From: Thermoplasmata archaeon
Lineage (GTDB): Archaea > Thermoplasmatota > Thermoplasmata > Thermoplasmatales > Thermoplasmataceae
NCBI GenBank assembly: GCA_021797355.1
Contig: JAJZZX010000002.1
Span: 62,001 to 126,000 of the forward strand
Reading direction: 5' to 3'
Length of the DNA: 64,000 nucleotides
The position numbers and the translations under genes are program-made. Shown piece after piece: positions 36,733-46,678 of this stretch. The notes under the pieces are model-generated. The model did not search any database. It saw only the letters and a list, made by a program, of their open reading frames with translations, and was not told where the DNA came from. Within the stretch, counting starts at the first letter, position 1, and every line of letters starts with the position of its first letter.

Positions 36733-39150
36733 ATGGCAGCCCAGAAACAGGCCTCGCCTCCAAAGGATGTGAATATTGAGAACTACTCAATAAAGCTCAA
36801 CATTGACAGCAGCAGGCTTGCATACACAGGAACGGAAGAGATACTCTTCACATCGGCAGATGGGAACCTGAAGCTTGATTCAGTTGATCTTTCAGTCACG
36901 GCTGCATTCCTTGACGGAAGGAAGGCTGATATGGTGGACCTCAGGGAAACACAGTCTATCATGGTGCGGTGCACTCCTGGGAAGCAGTCCCTGCTGAGGC
37001 TTGAATTCAATGGCGCTATTCCAAAGCTGCTTACTGGCCTATACCATGCAAGGTCGCAGTCCGGGGATGTGTTCACCACACAGTTTGAATCAAACGGAGC
37101 CAGGAGGGCTTTCCCGTGCCTGGACAATCCTGCATACAAGGCAACATTCGACCTTACGCTGGAAATTGACAGGGACCTGGACGCAATATCCAACATGCCC
37201 GTTAGGTCTCTCACAGAATCAGAGGGTAGAAAGACAGTCTCGTTCCAGAGGACGCCAAGAATGTCCACCTATCTTCTTTACATCGGCGTCGGAAAATTCG
37301 ATTCAAGGACATTCAGGCATGGGAACGTGGACATAATACTGACTGCGCCCCGTGGGCAGCTGACCAGCTCTGATTTTCCCTTCGAGATTGCTGCAGGGGT
37401 GCTGGACCTTTATGAGGAATATTTCGGCATTCCATACATGCTGCCGAAGCTCCACCTCATATCTGTCCCGGAATTCGGGGCAGGCGCAATGGAGAACTGG
37501 GGGGCCATCACGTTCAGGGAAATTTACCTCTCCATTGACGAATCTACAGGGTCTTCTAACTACAAGAGCATCGCTGAGGTAATAGCCCATGAAATTGCGC
37601 ACCAGTGGTTTGGGGATCTTGTCACAATGGAGTGGTGGAACGATCTCTGGCTCAACGAGAGCTTTGCCACATTCATGTCATATAAAATGATAAACACAAT
37701 AAAGCCCCAGTGGGATGCCATTGGCGATCTAATCAACCTGCGTACCGAAGGGGCACTTAAAAATGATGCCCTCAGGCATTCCCATCCCATAGATGCCAAG
37801 GTCAGGGACCCGGAGGAAATAGCACAGATCTTCGACGAGATAAGCTACGGCAAGGGTGCCAGCATACTGAGGATGATCGAGGGTTACGTGGGCCAGGAGA
37901 ACTTCAGGAACGGCATAAGAAAATACCTCAATGATCATGCATATGGAAACGCAAAGGGATCAGATTTATGGAATGCCATAGAGCAGGCATCAGGCCTTCC
38001 AGTATCAAGGATAATGGAGGCGTGGATAAGGAAGAAGGGGTATCCAGTCGTCACTGCTGGCAAAGAGGGGGACAAAATCAGCCTTGCACAGGAACAGTTC
38101 CTGCTAGAACCAGGCAAGACCGAAGAGACGTGGCCAATCCCGCTCACAATAGTGAGGGAGGGGGAGATCGAATCCAGGCTGATGGAATCGAAATCTTTCC
38201 AGATAAATTCCGAAGGCTTCTTGAAACTTAACAGGGATTTTTCCGGATTCTACAGGGCAGCCTACGACCAGCCCCTCTTTTCAACAATTGCAGAAAGGGC
38301 TGCCTCGCTGAGCAGCTATGACCTATGGGGCATCGCAAACGATCTCATGGCAATGCTCCAGTCCGGCAGGATGGATTTTCAAACATACATTTCCAGGATG
38401 AGAAGCATATGGGAAACCAGGCATCCACTTGTGATACAGGAGATAAACAGCCAGCTCCAGTACCTGCTCCTCATCAGCCCGGACAGCAGCCGAGTAAGGG
38501 AAGCAATAAATGCCTTCACAGGCATCCAGATTCCTTACCTGGGGGAAAAGAAACCCAATGAGGAGATAAATGTATCAATTGCAAGGGCAGCGGTGCAATT
38601 CACTCGTTCACTTGTTGACAGGGAGTATGCTGCATCGCTTGCCTCGAGTTTCCAGGACTATTTCTCCCAGGACCCTGACATGAGGTCTGCTATTGCCATA
38701 TCATTTGCAAGGATTCATGGAGACTTTCCCGCAATGAAGAATGTACTTGACAGGTGCAATACCGACGAAGACAGGACGAAGATAATCTCTGCAATGGGGT
38801 GGGCAGGCAGGACTGGGAGCTTAAATGCAGCCCTTGAACTCATACGCATTGGAGGCATAAAGAGGCAGGACACAGCAAGGTTCTATACTGCAGCGGCAGC
38901 CTGCCCGGAGTCTAGGGAGTTCATGACGCAGAACTTTGACTTCATGATAAAGCAGCTTAGGGAGGTGTTTACCGGCTCACGAACCCCTTCCAGGACAATA
39001 GAGGCCACAGTTCCTTTCCTGGGACTCGAGAGAGAGGGCGAGATCAGGCAGATTCTAAGGGGCTACACAGGAACTGATATCCAGACCGGGATCAGGAAAG
39101 CACTGGAGCTTCTTTCAATAAACCTCAGGATAAAAAAAATGTTGAGGTGA
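36733..39150 (+). CDS. M1 zinc aminopeptidase, tricorn factor F3
   Basis: The 805-residue enzyme is a second M1 aminopeptidase, which would complete the trimming of tricorn products. It has GAMEN (251-255), the zinc site HEIAH (286-290) and Glu309. The C-terminal motifs GSRTPSRTIEATVPFLGLE and the ending KALELLSINLRIKKML resemble the T. acidophilum F3 as I recall it. The start ATG follows the F2-like stop with no gap, so the pair is one operon. The copy is the product of tandem duplication, and three tracts have been made alike again by recombination. Confidence 0.93.
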   Translation: MAAQKQASPPKDVNIENYSIKLNIDSSRLAYTGTEEILFTSADGNLKLDSVDLSVTAAFLDGRKADMVDLRETQSIMVRCTPGKQSLLRLEFNGAIPKLLTGLYHARSQSGDVFTTQFESNGARRAFPCLDNPAYKATFDLTLEIDRDLDAISNMPVRSLTESEGRKTVSFQRTPRMSTYLLYIGVGKFDSRTFRHGNVDIILTAPRGQLTSSDFPFEIAAGVLDLYEEYFGIPYMLPKLHLISVPEFGAGAMENWGAITFREIYLSIDESTGSSNYKSIAEVIAHEIAHQWFGDLVTMEWWNDLWLNESFATFMSYKMINTIKPQWDAIGDLINLRTEGALKNDALRHSHPIDAKVRDPEEIAQIFDEISYGKGASILRMIEGYVGQENFRNGIRKYLNDHAYGNAKGSDLWNAIEQASGLPVSRIMEAWIRKKGYPVVTAGKEGDKISLAQEQFLLEPGKTEETWPIPLTIVREGEIESRLMESKSFQINSEGFLKLNRDFSGFYRAAYDQPLFSTIAERAASLSSYDLWGIANDLMAMLQSGRMDFQTYISRMRSIWETRHPLVIQEINSQLQYLLLISPDSSRVREAINAFTGIQIPYLGEKKPNEEINVSIARAAVQFTRSLVDREYAASLASSFQDYFSQDPDMRSAIAISFARIHGDFPAMKNVLDRCNTDEDRTKIISAMGWAGRTGSLNAALELIRIGGIKRQDTARFYTAAAACPESREFMTQNFDFMIKQLREVFTGSRTPSRTIEATVPFLGLEREGEIRQILRGYTGTDIQTGIRKALELLSINLRIKKMLR
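37825..38019 (+). repeat. Near-identical tract shared with F2-like gene (copy 2)
   Basis: This is the second copy of the 195-base tract described at 35404-35598; 194 bases are the same. It codes for the segment QIFDEISYGKGASILRMIEG and what follows. Confidence 0.85.
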
Positions 39151-39151
39151 A

Positions 39152-40462
39152 TCAGAATGCCCTGCTTATGTTGACATTATCAACAAGCACGTAGGGCATA
39201 CTTGACGGTGCTATTTCCTCCCACCATTTCACGTTCTTTGCCTCCCTGGAGATCTCACGCACCCCGGAAAGTATGCTTGTGACGGAATCACTGATCCTTA
39301 TGCCTGACACGCTGCCCGAAATCTCACCATTTTTCACAAGGAAAACACCATCCCTGGGAACAGTAGAAAAGACTCCGTTCCTGTAATCCTGGAACCTTGT
39401 GTACCAGGAATTTCCAATCAGGAGACCATCCCCCATATCCTCAAGAATCTTTTTGTATCCCCTCCTGCCAGCGTCCAGCTGCAGCTGCCATGATCGGGGT
39501 GATATTATTCCTGCATTGGCAGTGGTCTTCACCCCAGCGCGTGAAGCAGTTGAATAAGAATGCAGATAACTTTTCAGGACCCCTCCGGATATGATGTCGA
39601 TCCTCGCAGTTGCTGTACCTTCTTCGTCGCACAGCCTGGCGCCAACGCCGTTGAAGTCAAGAGGGCTGTCATGAAGATTGAATCCAGGGAAGGACACCTC
39701 CTTTCCCAGGAGATCTGAAAAGCAGCTGAGCCCTGTTTCAACAGAATAGTACGAGAGGAATCCTGAGCTGTACGTCAGGATGTTTCCCATAACGTATGGG
39801 GAAAGGAGAACTCTATGCCTGCCAGGTTCCACGTCAGCCTTCTGTTGAGCAAGAGAAGCGGTTTCTGCTGCTTCAGCGCCAAGCCTCTCCATGGTACTGC
39901 TGTCAACATTCGCCTCAATGCCGAAATGCTGCGCTTCCTGCCCGGTGAAGTTTCCGCGGAATGCCCTGATCACTGCCTCAATGCCCCCCGTCTCATAGCT
40001 GCACCTGTTGTGGTCGGTCATAACGGTAACAGCGGAACGCCTGTTGTAAACGAGGCCTGCCACCCTCTCTGAACCTGAGGCCAGCGAACCGTTGATCATG
40101 GCACTGGCAAGATCCTCGATATCAACATCAGAGCTCCTGGCACGGGGCATGCCACTATAGCTCTGTGGCTCTGGGTTCAGGGAGCTGAATGATGGGTTTT
40201 CAGGAGTCCTTGCGGCAATCTCCTTCAGCCTTGCCACTGCTGAATCAAGCGCTGAAGCATCCTTTATTACCGTGGAAACGGTCCTGCCGTTTGTTTCGGC
40301 GAAAACTGAAATGGATTCTTCGTTCCAGTGGTTGTGCAGGTCCTTGGTATTTGAGGAGAATCGAACCTGGTCAACATTTTCCTGAACCAGTTCCAGAGCC
40401 ACCTGCCTGAAGCCTTCCGCGTGAAGTCTCCTGAAGAGCTGGTCAAGGATATCATCCGTCAC
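39152..40462 (-). CDS. tldE: TldE/PmbA family metalloprotease partner
   Basis: The 436-residue protein is the non-catalytic partner of the TldD/TldE protease, which forms a closed heterodimer acting on small or unfolded peptides. It has no HExxxH. Family motifs include VLLSPYVMGNILTYSSGFLS, FPGFNLHDSPLD and GVFLVKNGEISGSVSGIRIS. The start is GTG and overlaps the tldD stop as GTGA. Its 3' end converges on the F3 gene with a one-base gap, so three sets of peptidases lie side by side. Confidence 0.94.
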   Translation of the reverse strand: MTDDILDQLFRRLHAEGFRQVALELVQENVDQVRFSSNTKDLHNHWNEESISVFAETNGRTVSTVIKDASALDSAVARLKEIAARTPENPSFSSLNPEPQSYSGMPRARSSDVDIEDLASAMINGSLASGSERVAGLVYNRRSAVTVMTDHNRCSYETGGIEAVIRAFRGNFTGQEAQHFGIEANVDSSTMERLGAEAAETASLAQQKADVEPGRHRVLLSPYVMGNILTYSSGFLSYYSVETGLSCFSDLLGKEVSFPGFNLHDSPLDFNGVGARLCDEEGTATARIDIISGGVLKSYLHSYSTASRAGVKTTANAGIISPRSWQLQLDAGRRGYKKILEDMGDGLLIGNSWYTRFQDYRNGVFSTVPRDGVFLVKNGEISGSVSGIRISDSVTSILSGVREISREAKNVKWWEEIAPSSMPYVLVDNVNISRAF

Positions 40463-41844
40463 TGTATGTACACCCCCCTAAGCCTCATGTGTGGGCCCCC
40501 CATCCACACGTCCACTCCCTGCTCCGGATCACCCTTACCGCACATGCCGGCGCTGAATTCTAGATCACGGCCCACTGCGTCTACAGCGCTGTAGAATTTT
40601 ATTGTATTTGTCTCTATGACCGGCCTTCGAACCCTTCCTGATATGTCACCATTTGTTATGAGGTAGGCCTCCTTCCCCACGTATTTCTCATTGAACCTCA
40701 TATCGTCAATGTTCCATTCCGTGAAGGATTTTATGTAGATACCCCTGCGTATACCTTCAAAGAGTTCATCAAACTTGTAATCACCAGGTTTAATGTAAGT
40801 GGTGCTCATCCTGGCAAGCGGCTCCATGTCCCACGATGATGACCTGCCACCGGCATTGGAACCCTTTCCAATCATGGATGCGCTTTCCCTGTTTAGGATG
40901 AATTCGTCTGTGTAGCCATTTCTGTACAGGTACCTCTTCCTGGATGGGACACCTTCGTCATCATACCTGTAATATCCGAAGCTCCCCTCCATTGAGGGAT
41001 CATCGATGACGCTAACAGCATCAGAGCCAATCTTGTAGGGGAAGGTCTTGCCGGTAAGAAACGATTCCCCGGCCAGGGCACCCTCCCGCCCCACTATTCT
41101 GTCATACTCTGTAGGGTGGCCGCAGGATTCATGCGCCACAATTCCTGATATTTCCGGCCCCACAATTATGTCGAACTTCCCCGGGTTGGGGCGCGGTGCT
41201 GATGCGCTTTCATGGAGATCCCTTACATCCGCTGTAATCCTGTCCTCAAGGTTAAGGGTCTCAAGGTACTCATATCCAGACGATGATCCGAATTCCTTGG
41301 TTGACTGCTCAAATTCGCCATTATCCACAACGCCTATCATGTAGAAATAGAAAACCCTTGAAATGTCGCCACGGACATCACTTCCCAGTGAGTTGATATA
41401 GCGCTGCCTTATTCTCTTGTCCTGGACTGCATTTACCCTTACCGTGGCTCCGGCGCCTGCCATGATCCTGTCAAATTCCCTGACCATGGCCACCCTGTCC
41501 TCTATTGAGGTGTCCTCTATCTTCTTTCTCTGCTTCACGGACCATGTGTCCTTGATGGGTTTGCCTTCCCATATGCCGGCTTTTCCCGGCCTCTGGGAAT
41601 GTTTCAGGGCGATATCAATTGCTTCTTTAAGGCGGCCCCAATCTTCCCTGTCGGAATAGGCCATGGCTATGCTGCTGTTGATGACTCTGACCGCATAGCC
41701 GCTTTCTGTATCGAAGTTGAGCCCCTCGAACTGTGAATTCCTGTAGGCAAGGTCATTTGTGCTGATCTCCATGAACCTTGCCTCGGCATACCTTGATTTT
41801 GACGAGGCATACTCCATTGCCTTGTCTAGAAGCTCTCCACTCAT
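40459..41844 (-). CDS. tldD: TldD metalloprotease
   Basis: The 461-residue protein is the zinc-bearing subunit. The metal motif is HESCGH near residue 235, in IVAHESCGHPTEYD, with the third ligand expected in the C-terminal part (RLRGVYIQ follows at the end; the cysteine ligand would lie in FSAGMCGKGDPEQG). The start at 41844 overlaps the stop of the CBS-domain gene as ATGA; upstream in-frame codons lie within that gene. It is followed by tldE with a GTGA overlap. Confidence 0.95.
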   Translation of the reverse strand: MSGELLDKAMEYASSKSRYAEARFMEISTNDLAYRNSQFEGLNFDTESGYAVRVINSSIAMAYSDREDWGRLKEAIDIALKHSQRPGKAGIWEGKPIKDTWSVKQRKKIEDTSIEDRVAMVREFDRIMAGAGATVRVNAVQDKRIRQRYINSLGSDVRGDISRVFYFYMIGVVDNGEFEQSTKEFGSSSGYEYLETLNLEDRITADVRDLHESASAPRPNPGKFDIIVGPEISGIVAHESCGHPTEYDRIVGREGALAGESFLTGKTFPYKIGSDAVSVIDDPSMEGSFGYYRYDDEGVPSRKRYLYRNGYTDEFILNRESASMIGKGSNAGGRSSSWDMEPLARMSTTYIKPGDYKFDELFEGIRRGIYIKSFTEWNIDDMRFNEKYVGKEAYLITNGDISGRVRRPVIETNTIKFYSAVDAVGRDLEFSAGMCGKGDPEQGVDVWMGGPHMRLRGVYIQ

Positions 41845-42947
41845 TGCTGCCTCTCCTTCTCCTTCCTCAGGCGGTTCTCGTAAGTCTCGAAGATGCGCGC
41901 AATGCACTTTCCGAAGTTCCAGTCATAGTCGCTTATAGACATATTTACGCTTCCACCGAAAAGTTTCGTCCGCACAGAATACTTGATTCTCCCCTCTGAA
42001 TGATATTTTGCAACATGGACGTTGAATGTTCCGGACTTTATGCCGGCAAGCTTGGCAATCCTGGCCAAGAATTTTTCAGCCTCAAAGTATATTATATCAT
42101 ACAGGTCATCATCATAGGGCCCTAGGCCTGACACCTGTATGAGAACACCCTCCCTCTTCCTGCCAGCCTCAATAGTGTTGATAATGTCATAAACATCCAG
42201 GACACCAACGACCATTCCAGAGTCATCAGTGACGGGAAGTACATGGCTCCTGTTCTGTATTAGCATTGCCGCCGCATCCTCAATATAGGCCACCGGCTTG
42301 ATGCTGAACGGCTCAGACATAAGCGATTTGACCTTCACCTCAAGCTTTTCAGGGTTTCCCGCAAAATCACGCCGTCCATGCTTCTCCTTGCCAGAGAGTA
42401 TGGCATCCCCAGTCAGATCGTCCACCCTCAGAACGCCGGTCAGCTTCCCGTTTCCGTCCGTTACCGGTATCTCGGATTCATCCAGCCCCCTCACCTTTTC
42501 CAAGGCTTTTTCAAGCGTTTCATCTTCCAGCGCAACAATAGGGTCATCACTCATTATCTCTGATACCTTTACTGCCCTGGGAGGGACGATGGAGGAGATA
42601 TTCTTCAGCACATCAGTTCTCGAAACAAGGCCAATCAGGAGCCCTTTCTGTACAACTGGCAGGGCTGGCAGGCCGGTCTCCTTGAACAGCCTTATGGCAG
42701 TGTTCAGGTTTTCCCCGGGAGTTAGCTTAGGCGTTCTGACCATCACGCTGTCAACCTTTGATCCAGGAAATATGCTCCTTCTCCGGAGTATCTCCCGATA
42801 GCTGATCATGCCAAGATATCTCTTGCCTGACAGAACAGGAACCTGGTGTATGCCGGTATCCCTCATCCTTGAAAGGGCTTCCGCCACAGTTTCGCTGCTG
42901 CTTACAGTCACAAGGTCCCTGGAGACCATCACGTCACTGACCTTCAT
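41841..42947 (-). CDS. Four-CBS-domain protein with HPF/RaiA-like C-terminal domain
   Basis: The protein of about 368 residues starts with four CBS domains: MKVSDVMVSRDLVTV, DSVMVRTPKLTPGENLNTA, VSEIMSDDPIVALEDETLEK and VKSLMSEPFSIKPVAYIED each open one. CBS pairs bind adenine nucleotides. The last 100 residues follow the beta-alpha-beta-beta-beta-alpha order of ribosome hibernation factors (HPF/RaiA): IQVSGLGP, then helix LYDIIYFEAEKFLARI, then strands FNVHVAKYH, IKYSVRTKL and VNMSISDYD, then helix FGKCIARIFETYENRL. I infer a nucleotide-sensing ribosome-associated protein. The ATG was preferred to an in-frame GTG nine bases earlier. It lies in one run with glyA, tldD and tldE. Confidence 0.8.
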   Translation of the reverse strand: MKVSDVMVSRDLVTVSSSETVAEALSRMRDTGIHQVPVLSGKRYLGMISYREILRRRSIFPGSKVDSVMVRTPKLTPGENLNTAIRLFKETGLPALPVVQKGLLIGLVSRTDVLKNISSIVPPRAVKVSEIMSDDPIVALEDETLEKALEKVRGLDESEIPVTDGNGKLTGVLRVDDLTGDAILSGKEKHGRRDFAGNPEKLEVKVKSLMSEPFSIKPVAYIEDAAAMLIQNRSHVLPVTDDSGMVVGVLDVYDIINTIEAGRKREGVLIQVSGLGPYDDDLYDIIYFEAEKFLARIAKLAGIKSGTFNVHVAKYHSEGRIKYSVRTKLFGGSVNMSISDYDWNFGKCIARIFETYENRLRKEKERQQ

Positions 42948-42948
42948 C

Positions 42949-44127
42949 TTAGGCACCTGTATAGTGTATTGATAATCCCTTAATTAGTTCACTGACTTCA
43001 CTCCTGACATCTTCACCTGCAATCGACCGGGATATGAGCCTGGCGACAGCGCCCATATTGGAATATCCCATCCTTGATATCTCGGAGGTGCCAATTCTTC
43101 CTTCCCGGTCAATGATTATTCCGGAAGCTTCGAGCTTTCTTGAGATTTCGGCAGGAGTCAGCCCCATGTTCCTGTATCTTTGGGCGTCAAGGGCAACCTG
43201 GTGCGTCTCGGAGAACCAGGGCGAAAATCTAACCCAGACGCCTGCATCAAGCAGTTCCTTTCCAAGATCCCTTGAATTTTTCACAACCATGGATGCGTAT
43301 TCCCTGCCATGTTTCTTCATCTCCTCAAGGGCGACTCCCAAAGCGGCAACCCTGGAAGGGTGGTAGTTATCCATGGTTCTCCAGGTAACATTCTTCCTGA
43401 TCCTCCTGAAGATATCCTCGTTGTTGGTCAAAATGATTCCGCCCTGCGGACCAAAGAATGATTTATGGGTAGATCCGTAGAGGACATCGCAGTACTTCAT
43501 TGCATCCGCCTGGAATGCTTCGCCGGCTATGAGTCCCATTACATGAGATCCGTCATAGGCGAGGTATGAGTTGTAAGCATCACACAGTTCACGAATAGGC
43601 TTCAGTTCATAGTGTTTCAGGAAGAACGACTGCCCAAGGACAACAAGAGAGGGATTTGTCCCTTTCATAGATTTCTCCAAGGCAGAAAGATCTATTTCCT
43701 GCCTATCCTGGTTATAGGGTATGTCATAATTCTGGTAGCCAAGCATCTGCGGTAGATATCCGTTCTGGTATCCAGTGTAGCCCCCGTCTTTCTCGGATAA
43801 GGACATCATGTTCTCCCTTTTCTTCAGTATTGAGAGCATCACCATTTCGGCAGCTATATGTCCTCCAATTGGCCTGACCTCGGCAAATTTTGCTCCGTAG
43901 ACTTCGGCTGCAAGCCTCTCAGTTTCATGCAGTATCTCGTCAGCGTACCTTGATCCGCCATATGCATCCCCGTCCCTGGGGTCAAGCACAAGGGAGTACC
44001 TTGATGCCAGGTCTGAGGAGAGCGCCTCCCTTGCCATGGGGCTCATTATGTTCTCTGAAGCCTGGAGATTCAGGACACTGGACCTGTATTCATTGTGCTT
44101 CCTTACAATATCTATAATCTTGCCCAA
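42949..44127 (-). CDS. glyA: Serine hydroxymethyltransferase
   Basis: The 392-residue PLP enzyme interconverts serine and glycine with a pterin one-carbon carrier. Motifs are LNLQASENIMSP, DAYGGSRYADE and the PLP lysine in GSTHKSFFGPQGG. It is a divergent archaeal form; bacterial enzymes read TTTTHKTLRGPRGG at the lysine. The start is probably the TTG at 44127, because GGAGG lies just before it and CTTAAATAC (about 44180-44190) gives a transcript with a short leader. An in-frame TTG at 44169 would lie too near the transcription start. The stop is close to the CBS-protein start. Confidence 0.92.
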   Translation of the reverse strand: MGKIIDIVRKHNEYRSSVLNLQASENIMSPMAREALSSDLASRYSLVLDPRDGDAYGGSRYADEILHETERLAAEVYGAKFAEVRPIGGHIAAEMVMLSILKKRENMMSLSEKDGGYTGYQNGYLPQMLGYQNYDIPYNQDRQEIDLSALEKSMKGTNPSLVVLGQSFFLKHYELKPIRELCDAYNSYLAYDGSHVMGLIAGEAFQADAMKYCDVLYGSTHKSFFGPQGGIILTNNEDIFRRIRKNVTWRTMDNYHPSRVAALGVALEEMKKHGREYASMVVKNSRDLGKELLDAGVWVRFSPWFSETHQVALDAQRYRNMGLTPAEISRKLEASGIIIDREGRIGTSEISRMGYSNMGAVARLISRSIAGEDVRSEVSELIKGLSIHYTGA

Positions 44128-44276
44128 ACCATCTTCCTCCTGCAAAATTGTGCAGAATGCTCCAAACAATACATAATGCCGTATTTAAGGTTCACTTTAA
44201 CCTGTTGAAATGTGCAGATAAGCCACAGCAAGGTCAAAGGAACACATATATCTCTTAATGCGCATTATCACATGAA

Positions 44277-46676
44277 ATGAAGATCAGGATGCGAATACTG
44301 GTTGCCTCATACAGACGGTCAGATATAGCAGTAGAGCTGTACGGCCGCACGGATCAGGGGAAATCAGTCACGGCCCTGTATTTCGGCTTCCTACCTTACT
44401 TTGATCTCGTAGAGCCTGGAAACGCCTGCCTCATGTCATATCGCAGGGACGAGCAGTATGTGCGGGAGGAGAACAGGAGGCTCTGGGTGGATGGTGTCGA
44501 CAGGGAGGTTACCAGAATTTATGTCAAATCGCCATGGCTTGTCCCCCAGTTAAGGGAGAAGTGTCCAGGTGTGCAGGTGCTTGCAGCAGATATACCGTTC
44601 CATCACAGGTTCATATACGATATGGACCTTGGATCTTGCGTTGAGATAGATGGTGATGAAATACCAGAGGAAAAGAAGAACTACACTACAGAATACGTTA
44701 TCAGGATATCCTCAATATCAAACATCCCGGAGTTCAATCCGCCCCTTAAGATAATGAGCTTTGACATAGAAAATGCAATCCAGAAAGGGCAGGACGAGGA
44801 GTATGGGCAGATATTTGTCATAGGTTACTCAATATCCGACGGCCAGAGCAAGGAGACTGGCCACGTAACTGGCAAGGAAAAGGACTTGCTTAGGGACTTT
44901 GTGCGAATTGTAAATGAAAAGGATCCAGACCTGATCACCGGATACAACATTGACGGCTACGATCTTCCGGTGCTGAAGTACAGGATGGACCGCAATGGCG
45001 TTAGGTTCAGCATCGGCCGTGACTTCGAGCAGCCACACCGGATTCAGGGGCAGTACTGGCGCCTGCATGGCAGGATAATATCCGACACCTGGTGGGGAGT
45101 GAAGAAGATACTTCATCCAAAGAGCGAAACCCTGAATTATGTGGCAAGGGAGCTTCTTGGCGAGGGAAAGGACAACATAAACAGGCTCAAGATAGAGGAG
45201 GAGTGGGCTACAAGGCCTGATGAGGTGATCAGGTACTGTATCAAGGACGCCGATCTTACACTGAGAATCTTCCAGAAGATCAGGCTTGTCGATAGAAATA
45301 TGTACATAAGCACTGTTGCCAAACTTCCGCTGGACGATGTTACTAACGGAGGCACAAGCAACTACGTGGATTCCCTCCTCATAAGGAAGGCAGACAGGGA
45401 GGGCATAGGCGTGCCCATGACGAAGCACAACTACAAGGAGGCCCCAATTGAGGGAGGCTATGTACACAGCATAGGCGCAGGAATTTACGATTACGTAGTG
45501 GTACTGGATTTCAAGAGCATGTATCCCTCAATGATCATGAAATACAACATATGCTTCACCACATATAGCCCAAACGGCGAAATAGTTGCCCCCAACGGGG
45601 TAAGGTTTCTGTCCCGGGAGAAGAGGGAAGGGCTGGTGCCACGGCTGCTGCGCGACCTCATGGAACAGAGGGATGCAGTAAAGAGGCAGATGAAGTCCGC
45701 AACTGGAGAAGAGGCAGAGTACCTTGACGGGGTGCAGGGCGCCATCAAGATACTCATGAACACATTCTACGGTGTCCTGGCATCATCATTCTACCGGTTC
45801 ACCAATCTTGAGATAGGCAGCGCTGTTACGGCCTTTGCCCGGAAAACCATCACCTCACTGATAGAAAAGCTGAAGAAGGAAAATTATCGGGTAATCTATG
45901 GCGATACTGACAGCATATTCATTGAATCAGGGGCAAAGTCAGATTCGGAGGCAGTCAAGTTCGGTGCAGGCCTCAGTGAAAGGATATCACGCGAGGAGGG
46001 CGTCACCGTTGAGTTTGAGAAGGTCATGGATCCATTATTTTCTCATGGAGCCAAGAAGCGATATGCAGGGAGGATCGTCTATCCGGAATCCCAGAAGGGT
46101 GAGATCCTTGTGAGGGGATACGAAGTGAGGAGGACGGACTCTTTTGACCTGCAGAGTGAGGCTCTTTCAAAGGTATTCGACCTGGTGCTTGGCAGGAACA
46201 TAGAGGGAGCAGTGGAGTTCAAGCGGGATATTGTGGAGAGGATCAGGCGGGGCGATCCTTCAATTGACATTGAAAAGCTTGTAATTTCCAGGACAGTCAA
46301 GGATTTTAAGTCCTACAAGGAGGAGAAGTCCCTGGCAAACGTCCGTGTGGCAAAGATGCTCATGGAGAGGGGGGAAACGTTCATTCCAGGGATGAAGGTC
46401 TCATGGATTGTCACCAACAGCAGAAAGACACCCCAGGAGGTGGAGCCATACATCGACGGCGTGCAGTTCCAGGGGAAACCTGACTGGGAATATTACGCCC
46501 GCCGTGTTGAGGAGACCCTGGACAGGGTGCTTGAGGGCATAGCGGAGGATTACGTATCATCGGAGAGCCAGGTAAACCTCCTGGATTTCCATGGCAATGA
46601 TGGAAAAGGGATCAATGGAGCCAGTGAAGGCTCGAAGGAGGGGAAGAATAAGCAGTCTAGCCTTTTCGAATTCTGA
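44277..46676 (+). CDS. polB: Replicative B-family DNA polymerase (PolB1)
   Basis: The 799-residue polymerase has all active-site motifs. The proofreading exonuclease shows Exo I SFDIEN (Asp163), Exo II GYNIDGYDLP and Exo III YCIKDADLT. The polymerase has motif A DFKSMYPSMIMKYN (Asp411), motif B KILMNTFYGVLASS and motif C YGDTDSIF (541-548). The tail LLDFHG... and the ending QSSLFEF fit a PCNA-binding (PIP) box. It is the intact counterpart to the PolB2-like gene at 5.4-7.4 kb. It ends two bases before the convergent dehydrogenase gene. Confidence 0.98.
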   Translation: MKIRMRILVASYRRSDIAVELYGRTDQGKSVTALYFGFLPYFDLVEPGNACLMSYRRDEQYVREENRRLWVDGVDREVTRIYVKSPWLVPQLREKCPGVQVLAADIPFHHRFIYDMDLGSCVEIDGDEIPEEKKNYTTEYVIRISSISNIPEFNPPLKIMSFDIENAIQKGQDEEYGQIFVIGYSISDGQSKETGHVTGKEKDLLRDFVRIVNEKDPDLITGYNIDGYDLPVLKYRMDRNGVRFSIGRDFEQPHRIQGQYWRLHGRIISDTWWGVKKILHPKSETLNYVARELLGEGKDNINRLKIEEEWATRPDEVIRYCIKDADLTLRIFQKIRLVDRNMYISTVAKLPLDDVTNGGTSNYVDSLLIRKADREGIGVPMTKHNYKEAPIEGGYVHSIGAGIYDYVVVLDFKSMYPSMIMKYNICFTTYSPNGEIVAPNGVRFLSREKREGLVPRLLRDLMEQRDAVKRQMKSATGEEAEYLDGVQGAIKILMNTFYGVLASSFYRFTNLEIGSAVTAFARKTITSLIEKLKKENYRVIYGDTDSIFIESGAKSDSEAVKFGAGLSERISREEGVTVEFEKVMDPLFSHGAKKRYAGRIVYPESQKGEILVRGYEVRRTDSFDLQSEALSKVFDLVLGRNIEGAVEFKRDIVERIRRGDPSIDIEKLVISRTVKDFKSYKEEKSLANVRVAKMLMERGETFIPGMKVSWIVTNSRKTPQEVEPYIDGVQFQGKPDWEYYARRVEETLDRVLEGIAEDYVSSESQVNLLDFHGNDGKGINGASEGSKEGKNKQSSLFEF

Positions 46677-46678
46677 GC

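Noticed and set aside
34348-39150. Tandem M1 genes as an assembly duplication
   Set aside because: Outside the matched tracts the two genes differ strongly at both DNA and protein level, so both copies are real.
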